Notes under the pieces: model-generated
Databases searched by the model: none
What the model saw: the letters and a program-made list of their open reading frames with translations, nothing else
Told to the model about the DNA's origin: nothing
DNA from: Actinomycetota bacterium
GTDB taxonomy: Bacteria > Actinomycetota > Actinomycetes > S36-B12 > UBA5976
NCBI GenBank assembly: GCA_017853815.1
Contig: JAFMIT010000054.1
Coordinates: forward strand, 1 to 10,146
Length of the DNA: 10,146 bases
Direction: 5' to 3'
Translations under genes and position numbers: made by a program
Shown here: positions 1 to 6,631 of the stretch, in pieces
Position numbering within the stretch: the first letter of the stretch is position 1
Layout: each line of letters opens with the position of its first letter

Positions 1-629
1 CTCGATCGTTGGCTCGCGATGAAGTTGCTGGTGGTCCTGGTCGCGTGTCGAATGTGGTTTTCATGGGCATGGGAGAGCCGCTCGCTAACTACGAACGAAC
101 TCTCGCGGCCGTTCGTCGAATGACTCAGCCTTCGCCAGAAGGGCTGGGCATCTCCGCTCGCTCCGTCACGGTGTCGACAGTTGGCTTAGTGCCAAAGATT
201 TTGCAGCTCGCCAAAGAAGGAATGCCTATTCGCTTGGCCGTGTCTTTGCATGCCCCAGACGATGAATTGCGTGACACGCTTGTTCCTATCAACACTCGCT
301 TCAAGGTCTCTGAAGTACTCGATGCCGCGTGGACATACGCCGATGCGACCGGTCGACGTGTGTCTATTGAGTACGCCTTGATTCGTGACATCAACGATCA
401 CGCCTGGCGAGCCGATCTTCTTGCCGATTTATTGCGTGGCCAGTTGGTTCACGTCAACCTGATTCCGTTGAATCCGACGCCTGGCTCCAAGTGGACGGCG
501 TCCGATCCCCGTGACGAGAAAGAATTCGTCCGACGTCTCGAAGCTCGCGGTATCAGCGTCACAGTTCGCGATACCCGCGGCCGTGAAATTGACGGCGCTT
601 GCGGACAGCTCGCGGCCAAAGAGGGGTAG
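1..629 (+). CDS. rlmN: 23S rRNA (adenine-C2)-methyltransferase RlmN, 3' part (5' end outside window)
   Basis: This is the C-terminal part (about 209 codons, frame beginning at base 3) of RlmN, a radical-SAM enzyme that methylates C2 of A2503 in 23S rRNA and of A37 in some tRNAs. The sequence shows the MGMGEPL motif (bases 63-83), the SVSTVGL-like stretch, the SLHAPDDELRD segment, the HVNLIPLNPTPGS segment, and the terminal DTRGREIDGACGQL motif. The Cys of that last motif (codon 600-602) is the residue that forms the covalent RNA adduct in the family. The CxxxCxxC iron-sulfur motif and the second catalytic Cys lie upstream of the window and cannot be checked. The wording of the motifs is typical of Actinobacteria. 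The gene ends with TAG three bases before the next ATG, so it may share a transcript with the CoA-transferase despite the unrelated function. Identity is close to certain. Confidence 0.96.
   Translation, partial: RSLARDEVAGGPGRVSNVVFMGMGEPLANYERTLAAVRRMTQPSPEGLGISARSVTVSTVGLVPKILQLAKEGMPIRLAVSLHAPDDELRDTLVPINTRFKVSEVLDAAWTYADATGRRVSIEYALIRDINDHAWRADLLADLLRGQLVHVNLIPLNPTPGSKWTASDPRDEKEFVRRLEARGISVTVRDTRGREIDGACGQLAAKEG
621..626 (+). promoter_or_regulatory. Shine-Dalgarno site of the CoA-transferase gene
   Basis: GAGGGG lies 6 bases before the ATG at 633 and is inside the last codons of rlmN. It supports this start and suggests that translation of the second gene is coupled to rlmN. Confidence 0.6.
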
Positions 630-632
630 TCC

Positions 633-1736
633 ATGTCAGGCGCTCTCGACGGTATTGTCATTGCAGATTTTTCGAGAGTGCTTGCTGGCCCGTACGCGAC
701 CATGTTGCTTGCAGACCTGGGAGCGCGTGTCATCAAAATTGAGCGACCTGAACTCGGCGATGACACGCGAAGTTGGGGGCCACCTTTCGCAGGTGATGGG
801 ATGTCGACGTACTTTCATTCCGTCAATCGCAACAAGCAATCCGTCGCACTTGATCTCAAGACAGAGGGCGGTGTTGAGCAGGCGAGAGCCATCATCGAGC
901 AAGCAGACATTGTCATCGAGAACTTTCCCACCGGAACGATGAAGAAATTTGGTCTGGATTACGAGTCATTGTCATCCAATCGGCCCGAACTGATCTATTG
1001 CTCAATCACGGGATTTGGTAGTGCCGATGCTGCGGCAGATTTGCCGGGCTATGACCTCCTCGTCCAAGCGGTTGGCGGGCTGATGAGCATTACGGGCGAG
1101 AGTGACAATCACTTCAAAGTTGGCGTCGCCCTTGTCGATGTCATCACGGGACTGCATGCGGTGATGGGAATTCAGGCAGCGATTCTCCATCGCAACGCAA
1201 CGGGTGAGGGGCAGAAGATTGAACTTTCGCTACTCAAGTCGCTGCTCTCAGCGATGGTGAACCAATCGAGCGCGTGGGTTGCTGGGGGTGTCGTTCCCGG
1301 TGCGCTTGGCAACTCTCATCCGAGCATCGCGCCCTACGAGTTGTTCTCTGCCGCTGACGGAGATTTTGTGGTTGCGATCGGCAACGACGCCCAATTTCGC
1401 ATTCTGTGCGACGCCTTAGGGCTAAACGATGTCTCAAGCGACGTTCGATTTGTAAACAATCCGGCGCGAGTGGCACATCGTGCTGAGTTGGCAACAATTC
1501 TCAACACGACCTTCGCGCAGGAATCAGTTCAACATTGGGTGGATCGTCTTCGAGCAGCGAAACTGCCGGTCGGCCCAATCCACACGATTGCCGAAGCGTT
1601 CGAGTTTGCTGAGAGTCTCGGGCTTGAGCCGATCATGGAGATTGATGCGGCGCGCTACGTGAGTCATCCCGTCGAGTATTCCAAGAGCACCATCAACTAC
1701 AGCCATGCTGCGCCTCAGCTCGCGGCAGAGAACTAA
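633..1736 (+). CDS. Class III (CaiB/BaiF family) CoA-transferase, candidate glutarate CoA-transferase
   Basis: This 367-residue protein matches the CaiB/BaiF (formyl-CoA transferase-like) family, cytoplasmic enzymes that move CoA between carboxylic acids through an aspartyl-CoA anhydride. Visible family blocks are the N-terminal IVIADFSRVLAGPYATMLLADLGARVIKIERP stretch (residues 9-39, described here by its ends IVIADFS and KIERP), NRNKQSVALDLK (65-76), ADIVIENFPTGTMKKFGLDY (91-110), GYDLLVQAVGGLMSITGE (139-156) and VDVITGLHAVMGI (168-180). Asp169 (codon 1137-1139) sits where the catalytic Asp of formyl-CoA transferase lies. Length is slightly shorter than the usual 380-420. Substrate cannot be read from sequence alone. 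The gene converges on glutaryl-CoA dehydrogenase with 13 bases between the stops, and such pairs usually make glutaryl-CoA from succinyl-CoA and glutarate (compare human SUGCT), so that is the inferred role. Other dicarboxylates remain possible. Confidence 0.88.
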   Translation: MSGALDGIVIADFSRVLAGPYATMLLADLGARVIKIERPELGDDTRSWGPPFAGDGMSTYFHSVNRNKQSVALDLKTEGGVEQARAIIEQADIVIENFPTGTMKKFGLDYESLSSNRPELIYCSITGFGSADAAADLPGYDLLVQAVGGLMSITGESDNHFKVGVALVDVITGLHAVMGIQAAILHRNATGEGQKIELSLLKSLLSAMVNQSSAWVAGGVVPGALGNSHPSIAPYELFSAADGDFVVAIGNDAQFRILCDALGLNDVSSDVRFVNNPARVAHRAELATILNTTFAQESVQHWVDRLRAAKLPVGPIHTIAEAFEFAESLGLEPIMEIDAARYVSHPVEYSKSTINYSHAAPQLAAEN

Positions 1737-1758
1737 GACACGTGAGTTTCTAGCCGCG
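1721..1758. terminator. Bulged 13-bp hairpin spanning both convergent stop codons; candidate bidirectional terminator
   Basis: Bases 1721-1726 (CGCGGC) pair with 1753-1758 (GCCGCG), 1727-1729 (AGA) with 1749-1751 (TCT), and 1731-1734 (AACT) with 1745-1748 (AGTT). One base bulges on each arm (1730 and 1752) and the loop is 10 bases (1735-1744). Outside the stem T1720 and G1759 add a wobble pair. The hairpin includes the TAA of the CoA-transferase (1734-1736) and the reverse-strand TAG of the dehydrogenase (1750-1752). No T-run follows on either strand, so it is not a classical intrinsic terminator. Actinobacterial terminators often lack that tail. Function is inferred from position and structure. 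Confidence 0.45.
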
Positions 1759-2919
1759 GTAAGCAGCGATACCGGTGAGCGCTTCGCCAATCACGAGGGT
1801 ATGAATCTCATGCGTGCCTTCGTAGGTCACGACCGATTCGAGATTTGCCATGTGGCGAATGACTGGGTACTCAAGCGAAATGCCTGCACCACCGAGAATG
1901 CTTCGCGCTTCGCGAGCTATTTCTAGCGCTGCCTTGGCGTTGTTGAACTTGCCCACGCTTATCTGGGTCGGCGTTAACACGTGAGCATCTTTCAACTCAC
2001 CTAAATGCAATGCCAGCAAATAGCTTGTCTGCAGTGATGTGGCCATGGACGCCAATTTCGCCTGGGTCAATTGGAAACCGGCAATCGGTCGATCAAACTG
2101 CACTCGACTCTTGGAGTAGCTCAGAGCAGTGTCGAGGCAGTTGCGAGCAGCGCCAACGACCCCGAAGACGATTCCGAAACGAGCTTCGTTGAGACAAGAC
2201 AGTGCGGCCTTGAGACCTTTCGCATTCGGCAGGATGGCGGCATCGGGAAGCCGAACATTGTCGAGAACCAGTTCGGCAGTGTGCGAAGCTCGCAGCGACA
2301 GTTTGTGTTCGATGAGTTTTGCCGTGAAGCCTGGTGTGTCTGTCGGAACGAGGAAACCTTGGATACCTGCGTCCGTTTGGGCCCAAATAATCGCGACGTC
2401 TGACACCGTGCCGTTGGTGATCCAGTACTTAGTGCCGTTGAGCACCCAGTCAGAGCCATCGCGTTTGGCATGAGTGCGCATCCCCGACGGGTTCGACCCA
2501 AAGTCACTTTCGGTGAGTCCAAAGCACCCAAGTTTCTCGCCTCTCGCCATCTGGGGGAGCCACTCGAGTTTTTGGTCTTCAGAGCCGAAAGCCCAGATTG
2601 CATACATCGCAAGGGAGCCCTGAACGCTGACGAGCGAACGAAGCCCAGAATCGGCGGCCTCAAGTTCAAGGCAGGCGAGTCCATAAGACACAGCGTCAGT
2701 GCCAGCACAGTCATAACCTTCGAGATGCATACCCAGCAGACCGAGCTCACCCATTTCGCGGGCGAGCTCGCGGGTAGGAATGTTCTCGTTCTCAAACCAG
2801 CCTGAAATGTTCGGCGCAATCCGGTCACGAACGTAGTCACTGACGACTCCCCGAATGAGCTTCTGCTCGGTGGTGAGACTTCTATCAAGATCGAGCAAGT
2901 CGAGCGGTGACTGCGACAT
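1750..2919 (-). CDS. gcdH: Glutaryl-CoA dehydrogenase (decarboxylating type)
   Basis: This 389-residue FAD enzyme of the acyl-CoA dehydrogenase family converts glutaryl-CoA to crotonyl-CoA and CO2, the last specific step of lysine, cadaverine and glutarate breakdown. Family markers are DSGLRSLVSVQGSLAMYAI (residues 90-108), GCFGLTESDFGSNPSGM (131-147), WITNG (166-170), KLSLRASHTAEL (206-217), LNEARFGIVFGVVGAARNC (243-261), SRVQFDRPIAGFQLTQAKLA (271-290), ILGGAGISLEYPVIRHMANLE (341-361) and TYEGTHEIHTL (365-375). Glu367 is the catalytic base. Arg94, which contacts the substrate carboxylate in human GCDH, is present, and so are Glu87 and Tyr366, both associated with the decarboxylating form. 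Length is normal for bacterial GCDH. It is the last gene of the minus-strand run, 52 bases after the oxidoreductase, with its own strong ribosome-binding site. A different short-chain acyl-CoA dehydrogenase is unlikely given these residues. Confidence 0.93.
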   Translation of the reverse strand: MSQSPLDLLDLDRSLTTEQKLIRGVVSDYVRDRIAPNISGWFENENIPTRELAREMGELGLLGMHLEGYDCAGTDAVSYGLACLELEAADSGLRSLVSVQGSLAMYAIWAFGSEDQKLEWLPQMARGEKLGCFGLTESDFGSNPSGMRTHAKRDGSDWVLNGTKYWITNGTVSDVAIIWAQTDAGIQGFLVPTDTPGFTAKLIEHKLSLRASHTAELVLDNVRLPDAAILPNAKGLKAALSCLNEARFGIVFGVVGAARNCLDTALSYSKSRVQFDRPIAGFQLTQAKLASMATSLQTSYLLALHLGELKDAHVLTPTQISVGKFNNAKAALEIAREARSILGGAGISLEYPVIRHMANLESVVTYEGTHEIHTLVIGEALTGIAAYRG

Positions 2920-2922
2920 CGT

Positions 2923-2929
2923 TCCTCCT
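2923..2929 (-). promoter_or_regulatory. Strong Shine-Dalgarno site of gcdH
   Basis: Read on the minus strand, AGGAGGA ends 3 bases before the ATG at 2919-2917. It is the closest match to the consensus in the window and fixes the start. The 52-base gap upstream (2920-2971) also contains TTGAAT and TAGCAT 16 bases apart, a weak promoter-like pair, so gcdH may be partly expressed independently of the operon. That pair is speculative. Confidence 0.6.
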
Positions 2930-2971
2930 AGTGCATCGATGCTAGCTAAAGATTTAAGAGATTCAACAAAG

Positions 2972-4336
2972 TTAATGTCCGAGGAAGCGATTAAAGAGCC
3001 CGGCAGCGAGCGATGGGCGCTTGGTCACTCGCTCTTCTGAGTCGGCAATGGTCATCGCTCTGAGGCCAAGATTTGCGCCTAACCAGCGAATTGGCTCGAC
3101 TTCCCATCGGGGATTCTCGTGATTAACCCACGGTAGTGAGAGCAGCGGCGATTGCTGTCCGGTGATGGCATGAGCAAGTGTTTGGCCAGCAAGGTGGGTA
3201 GATGCCACGCCATCGCCAACATAGCCGCCTGCGCTGGCTAAGCCGGTGTCATGGTTGAAAGTCACCGACGGATGCCAATCGCGATGGATGCCTAGTGGGC
3301 CGCCCCACTCGTGTGTAAACGCAACGGTCCTGAGCTGCGGCAATAACTCGATGAGCACTTCTCGAATGGCGCTGTGGATTCGCTTATTCGAGTCAAACTC
3401 TTGACGAATTTTGCTGCCCAGGTGGTACGGCGCACCACGACCACCGAAAGCGATTCGATTGTCGGCCGTCCTCTGCCCGTAAATAATCAGGTTGCGCATG
3501 TCCGCAAACGTCTCGCCGCCAGCTAGACCGACGAGTGCGAGTTGATCTTCGCTGAGAGGTTCGGTTGCAACCATCAACGAATACACGGGGATTCGGTCGC
3601 GAGGATTCCATTGGGATTCCCAGGCTTCAGTCGCATTGACAAGCCATGTGGCGTGCACGGTGCCAGACCCCGTTGTCACAGCGCCTTTGTCGATTCGCTC
3701 CGCGCGAGTGTGCTCAAGAATCGAGGCTCCTCGACTTTCGACAAGTCGGCCGAGATTGCGCGCCAGTTTTGCGGGCTGGATGCGTGCGCAATGCGGCGTG
3801 TAAACAGCACCGAGAGTGTCTGGGCTGTTGAGGATTCCACGTGCCTCTGCTGGTCCGAGAAGTGAATAGTCCGAATCTCCGAATCCCCAACTGCGCCAAT
3901 AATCTATTTCCGCAACTGCGCGAGACCGTTGTGCAGCTGATCGAATCAATGAAACAGTGCCTCCGCGATTCCAGTCGCACTCAATGCCGTGCGCTTCGAT
4001 GATGCCCTGCATTGTGTTGAGGTTTTCGAACATCGCCGACTGCATTGCTCGCGCTGCTTCGCGCCCGACGCGTGCCTGCATGTTGTCCATGCTTGCTGGA
4101 AACAGAGCAGAGCACCAGCCTCCGTTTCGACCGCTGGCGCCAAAGCCAACAACTTCCGCTTCCAACACGACGATGCTGAGCGTTGGATCGAGTTCCTGCA
4201 GCCAGAACGCAGTCCAAAGGCCTGTGTATCCGCCACCGACAATGCAGACATCCACGGAGAGGTCGTCATCAAGTCTCGGACGCTCAAACGCCCGCTCGAC
4301 ATCAGAAAGCTGATCCCACCACAGTGAACCGTTCAT
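2972..4336 (-). CDS. FAD-dependent amine oxidoreductase of the DAO family, PuuB-like
   Basis: This 454-residue protein is a D-amino-acid-oxidase-fold flavoprotein. It resembles gamma-glutamylputrescine oxidase (PuuB) and the related actinobacterial oxidoreductases often found with polyamine transporters. The N-terminal Rossmann segment DVCIVGGGYTGLWTA carries GGGYTG at residues 34-39, and Glu59 ends the second strand (IVVLEAE) where it would bind the adenosine ribose. FGASGRNGGW (65-74) and the C-terminal ASAGGYVGDGVAST (367-380) are the other flavin-contacting blocks. No signal peptide or membrane segment is seen, so it should be cytoplasmic. The expected reaction is oxidative deamination of an amine or N-substituted amine to an aldehyde or imine; the exact substrate is unknown. 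No PuuA-type glutamate-amine ligase lies in the window, so a glutamylated substrate is unproven. It follows the PNPOx-like gene by 11 bases, which indicates one operon. Confidence 0.85.
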   Translation of the reverse strand: MNGSLWWDQLSDVERAFERPRLDDDLSVDVCIVGGGYTGLWTAFWLQELDPTLSIVVLEAEVVGFGASGRNGGWCSALFPASMDNMQARVGREAARAMQSAMFENLNTMQGIIEAHGIECDWNRGGTVSLIRSAAQRSRAVAEIDYWRSWGFGDSDYSLLGPAEARGILNSPDTLGAVYTPHCARIQPAKLARNLGRLVESRGASILEHTRAERIDKGAVTTGSGTVHATWLVNATEAWESQWNPRDRIPVYSLMVATEPLSEDQLALVGLAGGETFADMRNLIIYGQRTADNRIAFGGRGAPYHLGSKIRQEFDSNKRIHSAIREVLIELLPQLRTVAFTHEWGGPLGIHRDWHPSVTFNHDTGLASAGGYVGDGVASTHLAGQTLAHAITGQQSPLLSLPWVNHENPRWEVEPIRWLGANLGLRAMTIADSEERVTKRPSLAAGLFNRFLGH

Positions 4337-4347
4337 GAGCAGTTCTG

Positions 4348-4983
4348 CTACTTGGTCCAGCGCGAGATGTATTCGGGGACAGCCTGAAACTCATTCATCA
4401 AGTTGTCTGCTGGCGCCGGTGTCCCGAGTACATGCTGAATGGGAACTACACCAGCCCACACGGGCCAGGAAATATCGTCGCCCTCATCGTGTGGCTGATC
4501 CGCTGACACCTTTGCCGACACTTCGTCAAGCGGCAACTCGAGAATCAGCGTGGCTGCAACTTCCTTATCGAGCATCGGGCGCAGAGTCGCCGTGCGTTCG
4601 GGGAATAGCCCCTCGGTGATGATGTTCATGGCTTGCACTTTTTCTTCACCGTCGAGCACTCGGCAGACACCGAAAGCGACGATGGATCGATAGTGCATTG
4701 ACGACTCGAACGCAGACCGAGCCAGCACGTATCCGTCGAGCACAAACGAGCTAAAGCAACACGGCGAACCCGCTGCAAGCTTGCGAAGTGCGCCTGCTCC
4801 AGTCGAACCGTGGAAGAGCAGTCGATCGCCATCGCGCACATACGCAAGCGGAATCAAGTAGGGCTGATTCTCTTCCGCCCACGAGATGTAGCCAACCGAA
4901 CTGGCATCGAGAATGGAATGAATCTGCTCTCGATCCTCGACGCCTTTGTGCTTGGTACGGGTCAGAGCTGTCTTATCCGACAT
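4348..4983 (-). CDS. PNPOx-like FMN-binding split-barrel protein, function unknown
   Basis: This 211-residue protein belongs to the broad pyridoxamine-phosphate-oxidase-like/nitroreductase-type split-barrel group (Pyridox_ox_2 or NimA-like). Recognisable blocks are an N-terminal DREQIHSILDASSVGYISW segment (residues 17-35), QPYLIPLAYVRDGDRLLFHG (40-59), LDGYVLARSAFESSMHYRSI (82-101), FPERTATLRPMLDKEVAAT (127-145), LPLDEVSAKVSADQPHDEGD (150-169) and the end block PVWAGVVPIQHV (174-185). Related proteins usually bind FMN or F420/heme-type cofactors as dimers; which one applies here cannot be told. It is not a PdxH orthologue by motif. Its ATG follows the aminotransferase stop with no bases between (TAA then ATG), so translation is probably coupled. 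Its place inside the operon implies a role in amine metabolism, perhaps flavin or cofactor handling, but this is inference. Confidence 0.82.
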   Translation of the reverse strand: MSDKTALTRTKHKGVEDREQIHSILDASSVGYISWAEENQPYLIPLAYVRDGDRLLFHGSTGAGALRKLAAGSPCCFSSFVLDGYVLARSAFESSMHYRSIVAFGVCRVLDGEEKVQAMNIITEGLFPERTATLRPMLDKEVAATLILELPLDEVSAKVSADQPHDEGDDISWPVWAGVVPIQHVLGTPAPADNLMNEFQAVPEYISRWTK

Positions 4984-6354
4984 TTACAGCAGCTCCATTG
5001 CTTCGGTGAGGACAGAGCGCATGATGCGTTCGATTTCGTCAAACTGCTCAGGGCCCGCGATCAAAGGTGGCGAGAATTGAATGACTGGATCACCTCGGTC
5101 GTCAGCTCGGCAGTACAGGCCGTTCTCCCATAGCTTGCGCGAAATGAACCCCCGCAGAATGTGTTCGGACTCTTCGTCGCTGAAGCTCTCGCGAGTTTGT
5201 TGATCCTTTACGAGTTCGACTGCGTAAAAGTAGCCAGCACCACGAACATCGCCAACAATCGGCAAGTCCTTTAGTTTCTCCAACGTCGACCGGAAGAGAT
5301 CTTCGTGTTCGCGAACATGCTCAATGATTCCGTCGCGTTCAAGCAGGTCAATGTTCGCCAGCGCTACCGCTGCCGCAACTGGATGGCCTGAATAGGTGAA
5401 GCCGTGAGTGAACATGTGGCCGCCTTCAACAAAAGCGTCGAAGAGTTTCTCGCTCGCAAGCACCGCTCCGATTGGCACGTATCCAGATGAGAGTCCTTTT
5501 GCACACGTAATGATGTCCGGCGTCACCCCATAGCGATTGATGGCGAACATCTCACCAATCCGACCAAAACCAGTAATCGTCTCGTCCGCAATCATCAAGA
5601 TGTTGTGACGAGTGCAAATGTCGCGGACCTTTTCGAGGTACCCCGGCGGCGAAACAAAAGCTCCGCCAACGTTTTGGACTGGCTCAACGAAAACTGCAGC
5701 GACTGTGTCTGCCCCCTCTTGGAGAATGGCCGCTTCCATTTGTTCGGCAGCCCAGGCGCCGAATGCCTCAGGATCGTCGCGCAAGTCTTCGGATGCACGG
5801 TAAATGTTGCAGTTGGGCGCTTTGATGGCACCGGGAACAAGCGGCTCAAACATCGTCTTGATGACTGGAATGCCTGTGACAGACAGCGCGCCCGCAGTTG
5901 TGCCGTGATACGCAAGGTAACGGCTCACCACTTTGGTTTTCATCGGGTGGCCTTGAATTTTGAAGTATTGCTTGGCGAGTTTCCAGGCAGACTCGACAGC
6001 CTCGGCCCCGCCGGAGGTGAAGAACACTCGGTTGAGGTCGCCAGGGGTGTAGCTCGCCAACTTCGCCGCCAACTTCGCCGCGGCCGGGTGGGCGTACGTC
6101 CACAAAGGGAAGAATTCCAGCTGGTCGGCTTGTGCTGCTGCAGCGGCACCGAGTTCGGTGCGGCCATGGCCCACTTGGCAGGTGAACAGGCCAGCGAGAC
6201 CGTCTAGGTACTTTTTGCCGTGCTCGTCGAACACGTAGCACCCCTCACCGCGGACCATGACGGGGATTTGTTCACCCGTCTCGTAACGCGAATGCTGAGT
6301 GAAGCACATCCATAGGTGTGCCCGAGAGAGTTCTTCGATGGTTGGTTCTTGCAT
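4984..6354 (-). CDS. Class III PLP-dependent aminotransferase, putative putrescine/cadaverine or omega-amino-acid transaminase
   Basis: This 456-residue enzyme is a fold-type I, class III aminotransferase resembling putrescine-pyruvate (SpuC-like) and omega-amino-acid:pyruvate transaminases. The N-terminal HLWMCFTQHS (residues 13-22) is characteristic of that group. GGAEA (115-119) binds the PLP phosphate, YHGTT (149-153) stacks on the ring, Asp257 in MIADETITGFGR holds the pyridine nitrogen, and Lys286 in ITCAKGLSSGYVPIGA forms the Schiff base. All are intact, and the length is normal. It would remove the amino group from a diamine or an omega-amino acid, giving an aldehyde that the divergently encoded dehydrogenase can oxidise. 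It is the first gene of the minus-strand operon, and the ATG at 6354-6352 has only a weak upstream ribosome site. A short 12-bp tandem repeat (6055-6078) encodes AAKL twice. Substrate assignment rests on context. Confidence 0.9.
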   Translation of the reverse strand: MQEPTIEELSRAHLWMCFTQHSRYETGEQIPVMVRGEGCYVFDEHGKKYLDGLAGLFTCQVGHGRTELGAAAAAQADQLEFFPLWTYAHPAAAKLAAKLASYTPGDLNRVFFTSGGAEAVESAWKLAKQYFKIQGHPMKTKVVSRYLAYHGTTAGALSVTGIPVIKTMFEPLVPGAIKAPNCNIYRASEDLRDDPEAFGAWAAEQMEAAILQEGADTVAAVFVEPVQNVGGAFVSPPGYLEKVRDICTRHNILMIADETITGFGRIGEMFAINRYGVTPDIITCAKGLSSGYVPIGAVLASEKLFDAFVEGGHMFTHGFTYSGHPVAAAVALANIDLLERDGIIEHVREHEDLFRSTLEKLKDLPIVGDVRGAGYFYAVELVKDQQTRESFSDEESEHILRGFISRKLWENGLYCRADDRGDPVIQFSPPLIAGPEQFDEIERIMRSVLTEAMELL

Positions 6355-6466
6355 GAGAATCGTTCGTTTCCAGTGGGGGCCTTAGGAGGCACAGAGGGAC
6401 AGGCGGGTATCGGCAGGGTGTTGCCTGATATCACCAGTCCCATGAAACGAAGTAGGTGTTCGCAGT

Positions 6467-6482
6467 CTGCCTTCGAAGGTAG
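6467..6482. promoter_or_regulatory. 16-bp near-perfect palindrome, candidate operator
   Basis: CTGCCTTCGAAGGTAG has half-sites CTGCCTTC and GAAGGTAG that are reverse complements except for one position, with a perfect 10-bp core CCTTCGAAGG. There is no loop, so a dimeric DNA-binding protein is a better explanation than an RNA hairpin. It overlaps the best minus-strand -10 candidate, which would suit repression of the aminotransferase operon. Assignment as an operator is inference. Confidence 0.35.
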
Positions 6483-6621
6483 CAAGAAGCAAGCACTCCA
6501 GGGTCAAACTTCAGCCCAGAGAGGTTGGTTAAGGTCTGGTTTCGGCTATGGCGTGGCGCTGTGGCGTGAGTTAAGTTGCGCGCTGGCAAACTACCCCCGT
6601 TATTGACCCCACAACGAAGTG

Positions 6622-6625
6622 AAGG
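6622..6625 (+). promoter_or_regulatory. Shine-Dalgarno site deciding the GTG start of the aldehyde dehydrogenase
   Basis: AAGG lies 6 bases before GTG 6632. An in-frame TGA at 6626-6628 excludes any earlier start, and the next in-frame ATG is deep in the protein, so GTG is the start. Confidence 0.65.
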
Positions 6626-6631
6626 TGAATC

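Larger units (their letters stand above)
6355..6631. promoter_or_regulatory. Divergent intergenic control region between the aminotransferase and aldehyde dehydrogenase genes
   Basis: These 277 bases separate the two divergent transcripts and must hold the promoter of each. I see no gene in them. On the minus strand an extended -10-like TGC-TACCTT (6476-6484) lies downstream of a TTGACC at 6502-6507, but the spacing of 20 is too long for a standard pair. No convincing promoter was found for the plus strand. Besides the 16-bp palindrome listed separately, there is an imperfect inverted repeat at 6417-6435 (GGTGTT, 7 bases, ATCACC, one mismatch). No regulator gene is encoded in the window, so the controlling protein is unknown. 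Confidence 0.6.

Noticed and set aside
2121..2888. Long alternative minus-strand frame (255 codons) inside gcdH
   Set aside because: It is frame-shifted coding of gcdH, serine- and arginine-rich, with no conserved motif.
2920..2971. Independent promoter for gcdH (TTGAAT, 16 bases, TAGCAT on the minus strand)
   Set aside because: Each hexamer matches the consensus at only four of six positions, which is too weak for a separate feature.
4348..4983. PdxH (pyridoxamine 5'-phosphate oxidase) making PLP for the adjacent aminotransferase
   Set aside because: The motifs fit the broad split-barrel family (RDGDRLLFHG, SSMHYRS, PVWAGVVP) and not the PdxH C-terminal substrate-binding region; only the fold is shared.
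6055..6081. 12-bp tandem repeat (CGCCAACTTCGC twice plus three bases) as a mobile or phase-variable element
   Set aside because: It is in frame and encodes AAKL twice in a helix of the aminotransferase where family length is normal, so it looks like chance alanine-rich coding.
6316..6606. Possible small plus-strand gene covering the divergent gap (96 codons)
   Set aside because: It overlaps the start of the aminotransferase, has no ribosome site or recognisable motif, and its composition looks non-coding.
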